NCBI RefSeq assembly: GCF_963921845.1
Contig: NZ_CAWUGZ010000009.1
Coordinates: 1-51,739, forward strand
DNA length: 51,739 nucleotides
Reading direction: 5' to 3'
Origin: Commensalibacter sp963921845
GTDB taxonomy: Bacteria > Pseudomonadota > Alphaproteobacteria > Acetobacterales > Acetobacteraceae
How positions within the stretch are numbered: position 1 is the stretch's first letter; each line of letters starts with the position of its first letter. This document shows positions 16,767-26,054 of this stretch, piece by piece. The notes beneath the pieces are model-generated. The model was not told the DNA's origin, made no database searches, and worked only from the letters and a program-made list of their open reading frames with translations. The translations under genes were made by a program, and so were the position numbers.

Positions 16767-18281
16767 ATGGCTTACGAAAAAAAAAGAGCTGAAATTTACG
16801 CAGCAAAAAATAAGCTTCCTTCATTCGAAGGAGTATTTGCAAACTCACCACAGCTTGCAAATCCTGTGACAAAATTACGGCGCAAACTGAAACCTTCTCT
16901 TGAAGACGTTATCAAAGATTCTGGTCTAAAAAATGGTGGTACCATCTCCTTCCATCACGCTTTTCGTGAAGGCGACAAGGTGGTAATGCACGTTGTTAAG
17001 ACGCTTTCAGATATGGGTTTTAAAAACTTAACCATTGCGCCAAGCTCACTGTTGAATTGCCACGATGGGCTCCTTGAATATATCCGATCTGGGGTCATTA
17101 CAAAAATCTTTACGTCAGGGCTTCGAGGTGAGTTGGGTGATGCTATTTCCCATGGTGCTATGGATACACCCGTTCAGATTCACTCTCATGGGGGTCGCGT
17201 TCATCTTATCCAAACGGGGGAGATTTCTATCGATGTTGCCTTTCTTGGTGTCGCATCGGCGGATGAATTCGGAAATGCGAATGGCAGTCACGGTGAACTA
17301 AATTGTGGATCTCTGGGATATGCCATGGTTGATGCGGCTTACGCACGTTACGTCGTCGTTCTCACACAGAACATAGTAGATTTTCCTAATTACCCGGCCA
17401 GTTTATCCCAAGATCAAGTGGACGCGGTAGTTAAAGTCGACGAGGTTGGCGATCCCTCTCTCATTAGCGTGGGTGCAGCACGCCTAACAAAGAACCCTCG
17501 CGATCTTTTGCTTGCACGGATTGCAGCCTCGGTGATTGAAAATTCCGGTTATTTTAAAACGGGCTTTTCCCTTCAGACTGGCTCTGGAGGCGCAGCAACC
17601 GCAACAACCATCTTTTTGGGAGAGAAGATGATTGAAAAAAACATTAAGGCCAGCTTTGCGCTTGGAGGTATAACCGGTCCTATCGTTGATCTTTTTAACA
17701 AAGGTATGATTGAGGTTATTGCTGATGTTCAGTCCTTTGACATCGACGCAGCGCAGTCTTTGAGAAATAATCTAGCTCATACGGAAATTTCAGCAAATGA
17801 ATACGCAAATCCATCGTCAAAAGGGGCGTATGTTGATCGCATTGATACCGTATTGCTGAGTGCTCTCGAAGTGGATACGAGTTTTAATGTGAACGTGTTA
17901 ACAGGATCGGACGGCGTGCTACGTGGCGCATCAGGAGGCCATTGTGACGTTGCTGCGGCTGCCAACTTGACAGTGATTGTTACCCCGCTGCTACGGGCTC
18001 GCATACCGTGTATCGTTGATAATGTCAACACGGTGATAACCCCTGGCCGAACAGTAGATGTGGTCGTGACCGATCATGGTATTGCCGTTAATCCTAATAA
18101 TCCGGATCTGGCCAAGCGTTTGCATGACGCAAACCTTCCAGTAATGACCATTGAAGCGCTCCGCGACCGCGCAGTTAAACTTGCTGGCAAACCTGAACCC
18201 ATTGCGTACACCGATAAAGTCATTGCCGTAGTACGCTACCGCGATGGTAACGTCATAGATATCGTTCGTCAGGTCGCGTAA
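16767..18281 (+). CDS. citF: Citrate lyase alpha subunit (citrate:ACP transferase)
   Basis: CitF exchanges acetyl for citryl on the acyl carrier subunit and has a CoA-transferase-like fold. Its 504 residues match the family's usual length. Recognisable segments include SFHHAFREGDKVVMHV near the N-terminus, the glycine-rich QTGSGGAATATT in the middle, and the C-terminal GRTVDVVVTDHGIAVNP. It starts 11 bases after citE with an AAGGT ribosome-binding site. All three catalytic subunits of citrate lyase are therefore intact and adjacent. Confidence 0.96.
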   Translation: MAYEKKRAEIYAAKNKLPSFEGVFANSPQLANPVTKLRRKLKPSLEDVIKDSGLKNGGTISFHHAFREGDKVVMHVVKTLSDMGFKNLTIAPSSLLNCHDGLLEYIRSGVITKIFTSGLRGELGDAISHGAMDTPVQIHSHGGRVHLIQTGEISIDVAFLGVASADEFGNANGSHGELNCGSLGYAMVDAAYARYVVVLTQNIVDFPNYPASLSQDQVDAVVKVDEVGDPSLISVGAARLTKNPRDLLLARIAASVIENSGYFKTGFSLQTGSGGAATATTIFLGEKMIEKNIKASFALGGITGPIVDLFNKGMIEVIADVQSFDIDAAQSLRNNLAHTEISANEYANPSSKGAYVDRIDTVLLSALEVDTSFNVNVLTGSDGVLRGASGGHCDVAAAANLTVIVTPLLRARIPCIVDNVNTVITPGRTVDVVVTDHGIAVNPNNPDLAKRLHDANLPVMTIEALRDRAVKLAGKPEPIAYTDKVIAVVRYRDGNVIDIVRQVA

Positions 18282-18309
18282 TAAAGATTAAAAACGGAAT
18301 CCTGATGAC

Positions 18310-18843
18310 ATGACAAAAGATCCTGATATTTTCCATTCTATTTTACAAGCGCGTGAAAATCGTGCTCGTAAACAGCAAGATCTTTTAGAAAAATTCAAGC
18401 TTCCTCTAATCTCTATCACTATTGTTTCACCAGGCGAAAAGAAATCGACGCCCCTCATCCTCGAGGTATTCGCAGAAGCTATAAAATCAATCCGTAAAAC
18501 CTTTATGTCTCTCCCTTATCGAATTGTTGCCGAAGAGACTAATCTCGATACTGCAGGCCCTGAATCTTTCTTTGTAATTGAAGGAACTTATGCAGAGCGC
18601 CTCAAAAATGTAACCATTCATCTGGAAGATACCCATCCTCTCGGTCGGCTATGGGATCTTGATGTTATTACTCCGAGCAAAAATATTATTTCAAGGAAAG
18701 ATCTCGGCTTTTCAGAACGCCGCTGTCTTGTATGCTCTGAGGCCGCCAAAAATTGTGCTCGAAGTCAAGCACATTCACTTTTGATACTCGAAAAAAGCAT
18801 AAGAAATATTTTTCTTTCATTCAGAAAAGGTGAATTAACATGA
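18310..18843 (+). CDS. citX: Holo-citrate lyase synthase (prosthetic group transferase)
   Basis: CitX transfers the phosphoribosyl-dephospho-CoA group from its triphosphate precursor to the serine of CitD. The 177-residue protein has the signature GRLWDLDVI at 112-120 and a cysteine/histidine cluster, RRCLVCSEAAKNCARSQAH, at 137-155. It follows citF by 28 bases and overlaps citG by four (ATGA). It is a separate protein here rather than a CitXG fusion as in some lactic acid bacteria. Confidence 0.93.
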   Translation: MTKDPDIFHSILQARENRARKQQDLLEKFKLPLISITIVSPGEKKSTPLILEVFAEAIKSIRKTFMSLPYRIVAEETNLDTAGPESFFVIEGTYAERLKNVTIHLEDTHPLGRLWDLDVITPSKNIISRKDLGFSERRCLVCSEAAKNCARSQAHSLLILEKSIRNIFLSFRKGELT

Positions 18844-19718
18844 CCTTTTCTAATACTGTGACGGACATGGCACGAGATGCTTTACTAAGCGAAATTAATC
18901 TACATCCTAAACCTGGACTGGTTGATCCGCAGGATTGTGGCGCCCACTCTGACATGGATTATAGTCTTTTTCTGGAAAGTATTCACGCTATCACACCTTT
19001 TTTTCGACTTTTTTACGAAGAGGGCTACAAAACAGCATATGTGCCCGCATCACAAACGCTCCGGGTCTTGCGCAAAATCGGCATCCGCTGCGAACAAACC
19101 ATGTTTACGGCAACAAAAGGCGTCAACACCCATAAAGGAGGAGTTTTTTCACTTGGTCTTTTGTGTGGCGCAGTGGGCCGTCTTACCGCAACAAAGAAGA
19201 AGTATACTAGTTTAGATATCTGCGCAGAAGTATCAAGCATCTGTGACGGTCTTGTTCAAAACGATCTCGAACAGGTTAATTCCAAATCTCAGTATACAGC
19301 GGGGGAAAGCATATATTTAAGACACGGTTTGGGCGGTGCTCGAGCCGAAGCAGAGTCTGGCTTTGCAACGGTTCAACGCTATGCATTGCCAGCCTACCGT
19401 AAAGCTCTTTTGAATGGTGCTCCGTCAGATCATGCGAAACTTATCGCACTGATAACTCTAATGGCTCATAATCAGGATACCAACGTCATTTCAAGGGTAG
19501 GCCTTTCTGGATTGGAATTTGTTCAAAACGCCTCCAAAAAAGTTTTGAATACATTACAAGAAAAGGGTTTCTTAGCCTTTCGGCGTGACGTCAAACAGTT
19601 AAATCATGTTTTTATTGCACACAGAATAAGTCCTAGCGGAAGCGCCGATCTTCTTTCTGTAATGTTGTTTCTTATAAATTCAGAAAATATTTTTTCGGAA
19701 AGAGAGATCTTATGTTAG
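18840..19718 (+). CDS. citG: Triphosphoribosyl-dephospho-CoA synthase
   Basis: CitG makes the citrate lyase prosthetic-group precursor from ATP and dephospho-CoA. The 292 residues include the family opening HPKPGLVDPQDCGAHSDMD (22-40) and GVNTHKGGVFSLG starting at residue 94. The related malonate decarboxylase protein MdcB is similar, but the citC-citX context identifies it as CitG. It overlaps citX at its start and the transporter gene by seven bases at its end. Confidence 0.93.
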   Translation: MTFSNTVTDMARDALLSEINLHPKPGLVDPQDCGAHSDMDYSLFLESIHAITPFFRLFYEEGYKTAYVPASQTLRVLRKIGIRCEQTMFTATKGVNTHKGGVFSLGLLCGAVGRLTATKKKYTSLDICAEVSSICDGLVQNDLEQVNSKSQYTAGESIYLRHGLGGARAEAESGFATVQRYALPAYRKALLNGAPSDHAKLIALITLMAHNQDTNVISRVGLSGLEFVQNASKKVLNTLQEKGFLAFRRDVKQLNHVFIAHRISPSGSADLLSVMLFLINSENIFSEREILC

Positions 19719-20644
19719 AAATTATTTGTGGCGCCGTCTTCCCTATCGTTGTCTCAATGATGCTTGGATATCTTGGAGCTTTTCTTGGGATGTTCAATCG
19801 AGATCAAGCAACGGCCATGAATCGAATGGTACTTAAATTTGCATTACCCATGGATCTTTTTTTTGGGGTCTCAAAAATTGATCGTTCGCTAATCTTAAAC
19901 TCAGGACATTTTGCCACGATTATAATTGGTTGGATGATTGTTAGTTTCCTTTTAACCTATTGGTTATCGCGTTTTGTATTTAAAAGATCTGTGTCTCTTG
20001 CAACGCTTCAAGCCTTAGCTATTGGTAATCCATCAGTACCCTTTGTTGGTTCAGCCGTTCTAAAATTTCTCTTTGGTGTCAAAAGTGCCCTTGCCGTTTC
20101 ATTGGCCAGCGTAACCATTAATGTGGCGCTTATTCCAATGGTCTTCTTTCTATTAGCCAGTGACAATCAAGAAACTATGGGAGGTTCTGGAAAATGGACT
20201 TCTCATCTGGCGCATGCATTCAAACAGCCTGTTGTTCTTGCACCATTGGCCGCCTTTGTCTGGGTATTACTCGGAATTCCTGTTCCAAAATTGCTTGATA
20301 CTTCTCTTGCCATGCTTGGAAAAACAACGGGAGGCGTTGCAATGTTTGCTGCAGGTATCCTGTTATGCCTTATGAAACCTGTTTTGAATAAGATGGTTGT
20401 AACATCTGTATTACTAAGGAACGTTGTCGCACCTCTCATCGCATGGGGCTTGGCTCTGGCCGCACATCTTTCACCCTTTTACTTACGAGAAGCCGTATTA
20501 ACTTTTGCAATGCCTTCTGCATCCATAATTGTTATTTTATCTAATCAGATAAAAAAAGGAGAACGAGAAGCAGCCTCGACGGTATTTTTTTCCACCATAG
20601 CATCTATAGTAAGTATGGGAGTTTTGATAGCACTTACGTCGTAG
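19712..20644 (+). CDS. AEC family transporter
   Basis: This 310-residue inner-membrane protein has about ten hydrophobic segments. The opening FPIVVSMMLGYLGA and the NRMVLKFALPMDLFFG segment are typical of the auxin efflux carrier (AEC) family, which includes malonate (MdcF) and malate permease-like transporters. Overlap with citG places it in the citrate lyase operon, where it probably moves citrate or a product such as malate, acetate or oxaloacetate. Direction and substrate cannot be read from the sequence. No CitS, CitT or CitM-type citrate carrier occurs in the window, so this is the only candidate. Confidence 0.85.
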   Translation: MLEIICGAVFPIVVSMMLGYLGAFLGMFNRDQATAMNRMVLKFALPMDLFFGVSKIDRSLILNSGHFATIIIGWMIVSFLLTYWLSRFVFKRSVSLATLQALAIGNPSVPFVGSAVLKFLFGVKSALAVSLASVTINVALIPMVFFLLASDNQETMGGSGKWTSHLAHAFKQPVVLAPLAAFVWVLLGIPVPKLLDTSLAMLGKTTGGVAMFAAGILLCLMKPVLNKMVVTSVLLRNVVAPLIAWGLALAAHLSPFYLREAVLTFAMPSASIIVILSNQIKKGEREAASTVFFSTIASIVSMGVLIALTS

Positions 20645-20914
20645 ATACCATTTTACAATAATAAAAGGTTAAATTTTTCATTTTCACAAAAAAATCATGA
20701 AAAAATATCCTAAATAAACGTATGAGAATTAAAGATCTCTCCTTCAGCAATTTTGTTTTCAACACTTACTAATACAGATACCTCTAATGTCACAGAACTT
20801 GTAGGCATAATCGTAAAGGATAAAATATTTAGAATACAGAATAAACTTTATAAAAAGAAAAGGACTAAACAAATGAAATAATGAATAAAACAACATATTG
20901 ATATGGAGTTTAAG

Positions 20915-21832
20915 ATGAGCTTAGAAAACTTAAACGATTTAAAGTTTTTTATAAATTTAGTTGATGCTGGGGGTATTACGGCTGCTGCAAGTCGATTTGG
21001 TGTGTCAGCGCCATCAGTATCTCGTCGTTTAAGCAAAATTGAAGAACGATTAGGGATCACACTCATCACCAGAAACACAAGACACTTTCGCCTGAGTTCT
21101 GCTGGACAATCTTATTACGACGATGGTGGTATTCTTTTAGCTGGGATTGAAAAATTAGAAACAGATATTGTTTCTTCAGAGAAACAGATTAAAGGATCAT
21201 TAAGTATTGGTGCCCCCTTGGAGTTGGGAAGAAACAAGTTAGCACCTTTTATTGCAAATTTTATTAAAAAATATCCCAATATTCAAGTAAATCTAGCTGT
21301 TGCCTCTGAAGGTTCCTATAATTTCGACGATTATCTGGATATTATTGTTCGAATTGGCCTCCCGAAATCCTCCAGTGCAATTGTAACTAAAATTGCCTCT
21401 ACGCTTCGCGTTCTATGTGCTTCACCCGATTACATTCGAATACACAAGGAGCCTGAATTACCAGAAAATTTGCAGAATCATCCGTGTCTTTGTTTAAGGC
21501 GGTATAAAACAATGGAGCCAATGAATCAGTGGCTTTTGGAAAATAATGAAAAATCTTATATTATAAAAGTTGAACCTAAATTAAGTAGTACAAATGCTGA
21601 AATTGTACACGATTGGGCTTTATCTGGAAACGGAATAGCTTATAAATTATTTTGGGATATTCAAGAGAATCTGGATAAAGGAAAGCTTATAAGAATTCTT
21701 CCGGATTATCGTGGGGAAATAATATATTTGTATGCTGTTCTTCCATCAAAAGCCTATGTTAAAAAAAGTGTTCGTGTTTTTTTAGAAGAACTTAAGAAAT
21801 TTGCAAAGAAAAATATGGACTTTGATCCTTGA
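20915..21832 (+). CDS. LysR-family transcriptional regulator
   Basis: This 305-residue regulator has an N-terminal winged helix-turn-helix (ITAAASRFGVSAPSVSRRLSKIE) and a C-terminal effector-binding domain. It is co-oriented and 270 bases downstream of the cit operon, so it is the natural candidate to sense citrate or a related acid and control the operon, though a divergent arrangement would be more usual. GGAG at 20905-20908 is 6 bases before the ATG at 20915. An ATG at 20903 overlaps that site and is less likely. It is more AT-rich than the cit genes, so it may have a different history. Confidence 0.88.
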   Translation: MSLENLNDLKFFINLVDAGGITAAASRFGVSAPSVSRRLSKIEERLGITLITRNTRHFRLSSAGQSYYDDGGILLAGIEKLETDIVSSEKQIKGSLSIGAPLELGRNKLAPFIANFIKKYPNIQVNLAVASEGSYNFDDYLDIIVRIGLPKSSSAIVTKIASTLRVLCASPDYIRIHKEPELPENLQNHPCLCLRRYKTMEPMNQWLLENNEKSYIIKVEPKLSSTNAEIVHDWALSGNGIAYKLFWDIQENLDKGKLIRILPDYRGEIIYLYAVLPSKAYVKKSVRVFLEELKKFAKKNMDFDP

Positions 21833-22475
21833 TACTATTCACTTTTATAAGTCTCATTAAAGAATTATAATTAAAATAACTTACTCTTGCCTCTTTATTT
21901 TTAGAAAATATGGACCCTAAACTGTCTTTTGATTGGTCATAGTTCTCTTTATCCATAAGGTTTTATTTATACTGTTAGGGTATGACCTAACGCTTTCTGA
22001 GGGTTACGTGTGATCTGGTATGTTTAAAAAATCGCCCTACTAACTTTAGAAATTAATTTATACCGTCATCCTCCATGGTTTGAGCATGAGAATTAGGGCA
22101 TAAAACAATCAAGTTTCTTTGATGTCGAAGAACACTTTTATCGCTCGATCAGACTAAACCAGTTAACTTAAAAGCTTTTTTGAACTATCGGCTTTGAAGT
22201 ATTTCGATCAATTTGGAAAGACTTTATTTTATTTGGGTGAGAACAAAGAGGCTCATCTTTCTTTTTAATTCTATGATGATATTCAAGATTGTGGAAAGCC
22301 AAATGCTAAACACTCTCTCCGATGAACGAACAGAATACTTCATCAACACCCAGCTTTCTCAAGCCTCACTTTTTATTTCAAACAACTGCATAAGGGGTGC
22401 TCAGACTAAACTACAGCCTATAGCATCCTCCCAAAAGATGTTGGAACAATTTCTCAATTGAACCATACAGCTATA
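21833..22475. other. Intergenic stretch with decayed transposase
   Basis: About 640 bases between the LysR gene and tRNA-Leu. The left third shows only AT-rich sequence and a small hairpin (GTTAGG 21974-21979 with CCTAAC 21986-21991). The right half holds fragments of an IS5-type transposase, listed separately. Confidence 0.55.
22097..22461 (+). mobile_element. Decayed IS5-family transposase remnant
   Basis: Two fragments in different frames resemble the N-terminus of IS5-family transposases. The first (from 22097) reads KQSSFFDVEEHFYRS, like the usual QSFFDxEDR start. The second (22273-22461) reads MMIFKIVESQMLNTLSDERTEY, which parallels the family's MFKILVLQxLYNLSDDQTEYQI block. A frameshift separates them. 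The rest of the transposase, including the DDE catalytic region, is absent. No terminal inverted repeats were identified. The recognition is from memory of family motifs. Confidence 0.6.
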
Positions 22476-22561
22476 TGGTGCGAACTGCGGGACTTGAACC
22501 CGCACGTCCAAATGGACACGAGATTTTAAGTCTCGAGCGTCTACCATTCCGCCAAGCTCGC
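22476..22561 (-). tRNA. tRNA-Leu (anticodon UAA)
   Basis: An 86-base class II tRNA. The 7-bp acceptor stem (GCGAGCT with AGTTCGC), the T arm containing GGTTCAAGTCC, a long variable arm (GTGTCCATTTGGACGT region) and an anticodon arm with TAA in the loop (CGAGACTTAAAATCTCG) are all present. The 3' CCA is encoded at 22476-22478. The decayed transposase lies 14 bases from its 3' end. Confidence 0.95.
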
Positions 22562-22697
22562 GAAGTTATGAAATGACTAATACCATGAAGAAAAAAAAGG
22601 TCAATGGATAATTTAATAAAATATATGTTATTAGGTTATTTTCGAAAAAACGAGTGAAATTTAGGATTTAAACTATAGAAATAATGATCAAATTCTT

Positions 22698-23165
22698 TCA
22701 AATTTCTAAACAGCGCCAATAGACAACATGATTTTCTAGATCACCCGCTTCGCTTTCCCTGATAATTCGATTTTTTACCGATATATTTTGCTGATAGACG
22801 GTTTTCATTGTACCTGAGACTAAAGGATGCCAAAAAGGCAAAGATTTTCCTTCGTGAATCAAACGGTAGGCACATGTACGAGGCAACCAATCAATTTCAT
22901 TTAACAAGGCTGGAGTTAATTGTATACAATCTGGTACTCTTATCGCTCTATGACAATAATCCGAGCATTGACCCGTGTGAATATCTAATAGAGAACAAGC
23001 TACTTCTGTATATTCCACCACATTTGTATCTTCATCTCTTAATTTATTCAAGCAACATCGACCACAATGGTCACACAAATCCTCCCATTGTTGGCGGTTC
23101 ATTTGATCTAGTTTCAGCACTTCCCAATAAGGTTTTGGAAAAACGTACGGCAACTTCTTTTTCAT
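22698..23165 (-). CDS. YcgN family cysteine-cluster protein (UPF0260)
   Basis: This 155-residue cytoplasmic protein has the CDHCGRCC cluster at 31-38 and further cysteines (CSLLDIHTGQCSDYCHR, CIQLTP, TCAYRL) in the UPF0260/YcgN pattern, suggesting metal or iron-sulfur binding. No enzymatic role is established. It overlaps xseA by four bases (ATGA), so the two are co-translated. The nearby plus-strand frame covering 22808-23167 is a shadow of it. Confidence 0.88.
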   Translation of the reverse strand: MKKKLPYVFPKPYWEVLKLDQMNRQQWEDLCDHCGRCCLNKLRDEDTNVVEYTEVACSLLDIHTGQCSDYCHRAIRVPDCIQLTPALLNEIDWLPRTCAYRLIHEGKSLPFWHPLVSGTMKTVYQQNISVKNRIIRESEAGDLENHVVYWRCLEI

Positions 23166-24613
23166 AGATCTAACGTTTCTTGTTTCTTTTTAGGTGCTTT
23201 GCTTACACGAACTAAACGTTCTCCATCCTGAAACATTAAAAGAAGTTTATCCCCCCCACGCAGCCCACGAGATTTTGAAATAGCATGACCTTGCGTGTTA
23301 CGTACTAAAACATACCCTCGAGTAAGAACAGCTTGTGGCGATAAAGAATCTAATCGTGCTGATAAACTGTTCAACTTAAGTGTTTGCTCCCTCACTATAG
23401 CGCGTAGGTAATTTAAAGGTAAGGAAGGAAGCGAAGCTATTTTCTTTTGATGATAGTATCCCCAAAAACTATTTATTCTTAAGCTCATAAGATTAAGATC
23501 ATTTTTATAACGGTTAAGCAAACCAATCATATACTGATTGACGGGTTTAATTAAATTAAGACAATTTTTGTGTTTCATTAACAAACCCGGCAAAGATAGA
23601 TCCAAGCGATACGAACGATCATCTAAGCGCATACGGGTTTGACCAAGCACCATTATAATATCAGGGAAGCGACTATGCATTTCTCTAAGCTTAAGACGAT
23701 ACGATTGAACACTATGAATAAACGCGTTGCTTAACCGTTTTGCCAATTGCAACAAACTCGATAATAATTCTACTCTTGAAGGTACCGCAAGCTCTGCTGC
23801 GGCTGTGGGTGTGGGAGCTCTGTGGTCAGAAGCAAAATCTATAAGTGTGGTATCGGTCTCATGGCCCACTGCAGAAATCAGTGGAATAGTTGAGTTGGCA
23901 GCTGCTCTTACAAGATTTTCGTCATTAAAAGCCATCAAATCTTCTAAGGCACCCCCGCCTCTTGCGATAATAAGCACGTCAGGCCTTGGTATAATTGAAC
24001 TTACAGTTATCTGATTAAAACCTTGTATCGCTTCAATAATCTGCTCCGCTGCTCCTTCTCCTTGTACAGCTACGGGCCAAAGAATAATCTCTCTGGGAAA
24101 ACGTCTTGCTATTGTTGTCTGTATATCGTGTAGTACGGCTCCTTTTGGCGAGGTAATAACCCCAACCACTCGTGGTAGCAAAGGAAGTTGACGTTTTTTT
24201 TCTTGAGAAAAAATTCCTTCGTCTTCAAGTTTTTTTCGTAATTTTTCGATTCGCGCTAATAACGCACCTTCTCCTGCATAATCAACACGGTCGACGATGA
24301 ATTGGTACGACGAACGCTCTCCATACGAAGAAATTTTTCCTGTTGCAATAACTTCTATACCGTCTTCAAGTGGCAATTTTATTTTAGAAGTCACATAACG
24401 CCAGATAATAGCCGTTAATTTGCCCTGTTGGTCTTTAAGAGAAAAATAAATATGACCCGAAGGATAACGTTTTAATTCTGTAATCTCTCCTCTTACTCTT
24501 ATTTTAGAGAAGTTACTTTCCAAAACACGTTTAATGGCTACAGAAATGTCCCCTACACTAAATTCTGGTATATTATCCATCATTAAATCAGAAAGTTGGT
24601 CATTTGGTGCCAT
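23162..24613 (-). CDS. xseA: Exodeoxyribonuclease VII large subunit
   Basis: XseA forms exonuclease VII with XseB and degrades single-stranded DNA. The 483 residues have an N-terminal OB-fold (residues about 15-110), the catalytic core with GVITSPKGAVLHDI and RGGGALEDLMAFND, and a coiled-coil C-terminal region. It is divergent from purD with only 51 bases between starts. xseB is not in this window. Confidence 0.95.
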   Translation of the reverse strand: MAPNDQLSDLMMDNIPEFSVGDISVAIKRVLESNFSKIRVRGEITELKRYPSGHIYFSLKDQQGKLTAIIWRYVTSKIKLPLEDGIEVIATGKISSYGERSSYQFIVDRVDYAGEGALLARIEKLRKKLEDEGIFSQEKKRQLPLLPRVVGVITSPKGAVLHDIQTTIARRFPREIILWPVAVQGEGAAEQIIEAIQGFNQITVSSIIPRPDVLIIARGGGALEDLMAFNDENLVRAAANSTIPLISAVGHETDTTLIDFASDHRAPTPTAAAELAVPSRVELLSSLLQLAKRLSNAFIHSVQSYRLKLREMHSRFPDIIMVLGQTRMRLDDRSYRLDLSLPGLLMKHKNCLNLIKPVNQYMIGLLNRYKNDLNLMSLRINSFWGYYHQKKIASLPSLPLNYLRAIVREQTLKLNSLSARLDSLSPQAVLTRGYVLVRNTQGHAISKSRGLRGGDKLLLMFQDGERLVRVSKAPKKKQETLDL

Positions 24614-24664
24614 AATCTATGCTAAACCCTATACTAAAATTTTTTAATCTTAAAGGAAATTACT

Positions 24665-25969
24665 ATGCGAGTGTTACTCGTCGGTTCAGGAGGAAGAGAG
24701 CATGCTCTGGCTATGGCTATAGCCCGCTCACCCAAACTTACCAAGCTTTATATTGCTCCTGGAAATCCAGGTACTGCCCACTTTGGAAAAAATGTTAACA
24801 TTGCCAGTGATAATATCATTGAGCTAGTAAAATTTGCACAAAAAAATCATATTGATTTGGTCGTTCCCGGTCCAGAATTACCTATTATCGAAGGATTAAC
24901 CGATTCTTGTACTCTTGCTGGCATTGCTTGTGCTGGTCCCACTCAAAAAGCTGCGCAGTTAGAGGGAAGCAAAAGCTTTACCAAATCGATCTGTAACGCA
25001 GCAAACATACCTACTGCAAACTGGCAAGAATTTACCGACGTTAACAAGGCGCTTACTTACGTTCAAAAACAAAAATTTCCTCTTGTTATTAAGGCAGATG
25101 GGTTGGCAGCAGGAAAAGGGGTTATTATCGCTTATAACATAAAAGAAGCACAAGATGCACTTACCGATATGATGATTAACAATCACTTTGGTAAAGCTGG
25201 ACAAAAAATTGTCGTTGAAGAATTTCTTGTAGGAGAAGAAGTTTCTTTGTTTGCTTTTTGTGATGGAAAAGATGCTATTTTAATTGGGGCTGCACAGGAT
25301 CATAAGCGTATAGGCGACAACGATACAGGCCCGAACACAGGCGGGATGGGCGCTGTTTCGCCTCCACCTTTTTTTGGAAAAAAAGCTCAACAGGATGCCC
25401 TTGAATTAACTATTCTGCCCATGTTGAAAGAAATGAACCGAAGAGGAATTCCTTTTAGGGGTGTCATTTTTGCTGGTTTAATGCTAACTCAAACAGGTGT
25501 CTATCTCATTGAATACAATACTCGTTTTGGCGATCCAGAAGCGGAAGTTCTTCTCCCAAGACTCCAATCCGATTTACTGACAATTTTATACAATTTAAGT
25601 CAAGGAAAACTTGCTAAAACGGATATTCAATTTTCCGAACAAATAGCTCTTTGCGTGGTAATGGCTGCTAAAAATTACCCAGGCACACCTATTACAGGGG
25701 GAGTAATAAAACATATCGACAAAGCAGAAAATTACCCCAATGTAAAAATTTTTCATGCTGGAACTGCGTTAAACGACAAGCACGAACTTTATGCTGCTGG
25801 TGGGCGCGTTCTATGTGTTACAGCCCTGCACGATACCTTAGCAAAAGCTCAAGAAACTGCTTATCTGGCCATTAAAGAAATTGACTGGAAAGATGCTATT
25901 TGGCGAACTGATATTGGAAAAAAAGCATTAAATTATATAAATACCAAAACGTCTAAAACGATTGACTAG
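24665..25969 (+). CDS. purD: Phosphoribosylamine-glycine ligase
   Basis: This is the second enzyme of purine synthesis, joining phosphoribosylamine and glycine with ATP. The 434 residues begin with VGSGGREHAL and contain the ATP-grasp segments KADGLAAGKGV and EYNTRFGDPEAEV. Length is normal. AAAGGAAA lies just before the ATG. The transcript ends at a strong symmetrical hairpin 28 bases after the stop. Confidence 0.96.
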   Translation: MRVLLVGSGGREHALAMAIARSPKLTKLYIAPGNPGTAHFGKNVNIASDNIIELVKFAQKNHIDLVVPGPELPIIEGLTDSCTLAGIACAGPTQKAAQLEGSKSFTKSICNAANIPTANWQEFTDVNKALTYVQKQKFPLVIKADGLAAGKGVIIAYNIKEAQDALTDMMINNHFGKAGQKIVVEEFLVGEEVSLFAFCDGKDAILIGAAQDHKRIGDNDTGPNTGGMGAVSPPPFFGKKAQQDALELTILPMLKEMNRRGIPFRGVIFAGLMLTQTGVYLIEYNTRFGDPEAEVLLPRLQSDLLTILYNLSQGKLAKTDIQFSEQIALCVVMAAKNYPGTPITGGVIKHIDKAENYPNVKIFHAGTALNDKHELYAAGGRVLCVTALHDTLAKAQETAYLAIKEIDWKDAIWRTDIGKKALNYINTKTSKTID

Positions 25970-25996
25970 TAATTATGGGTTAGTGTCATTACGTGC

Positions 25997-26037
25997 AATA
26001 GCTTAATAAAAACTAAAACCATTTTTATTAAGCTATT
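25997..26037. terminator. Bidirectional terminator-like hairpin, purD / flavoprotein gene
   Basis: A perfect 16-bp inverted repeat: AATAGCTTAATAAAAA (25997-26012) and TTTTTATTAAGCTATT (26022-26037) around a 9-base loop. It lies between two converging genes and has U-rich 3' arms in both directions, as expected of a shared terminator, although the stem is AT-rich. Confidence 0.7.
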
Positions 26038-26054
26038 CAAACATATATAAAAAA

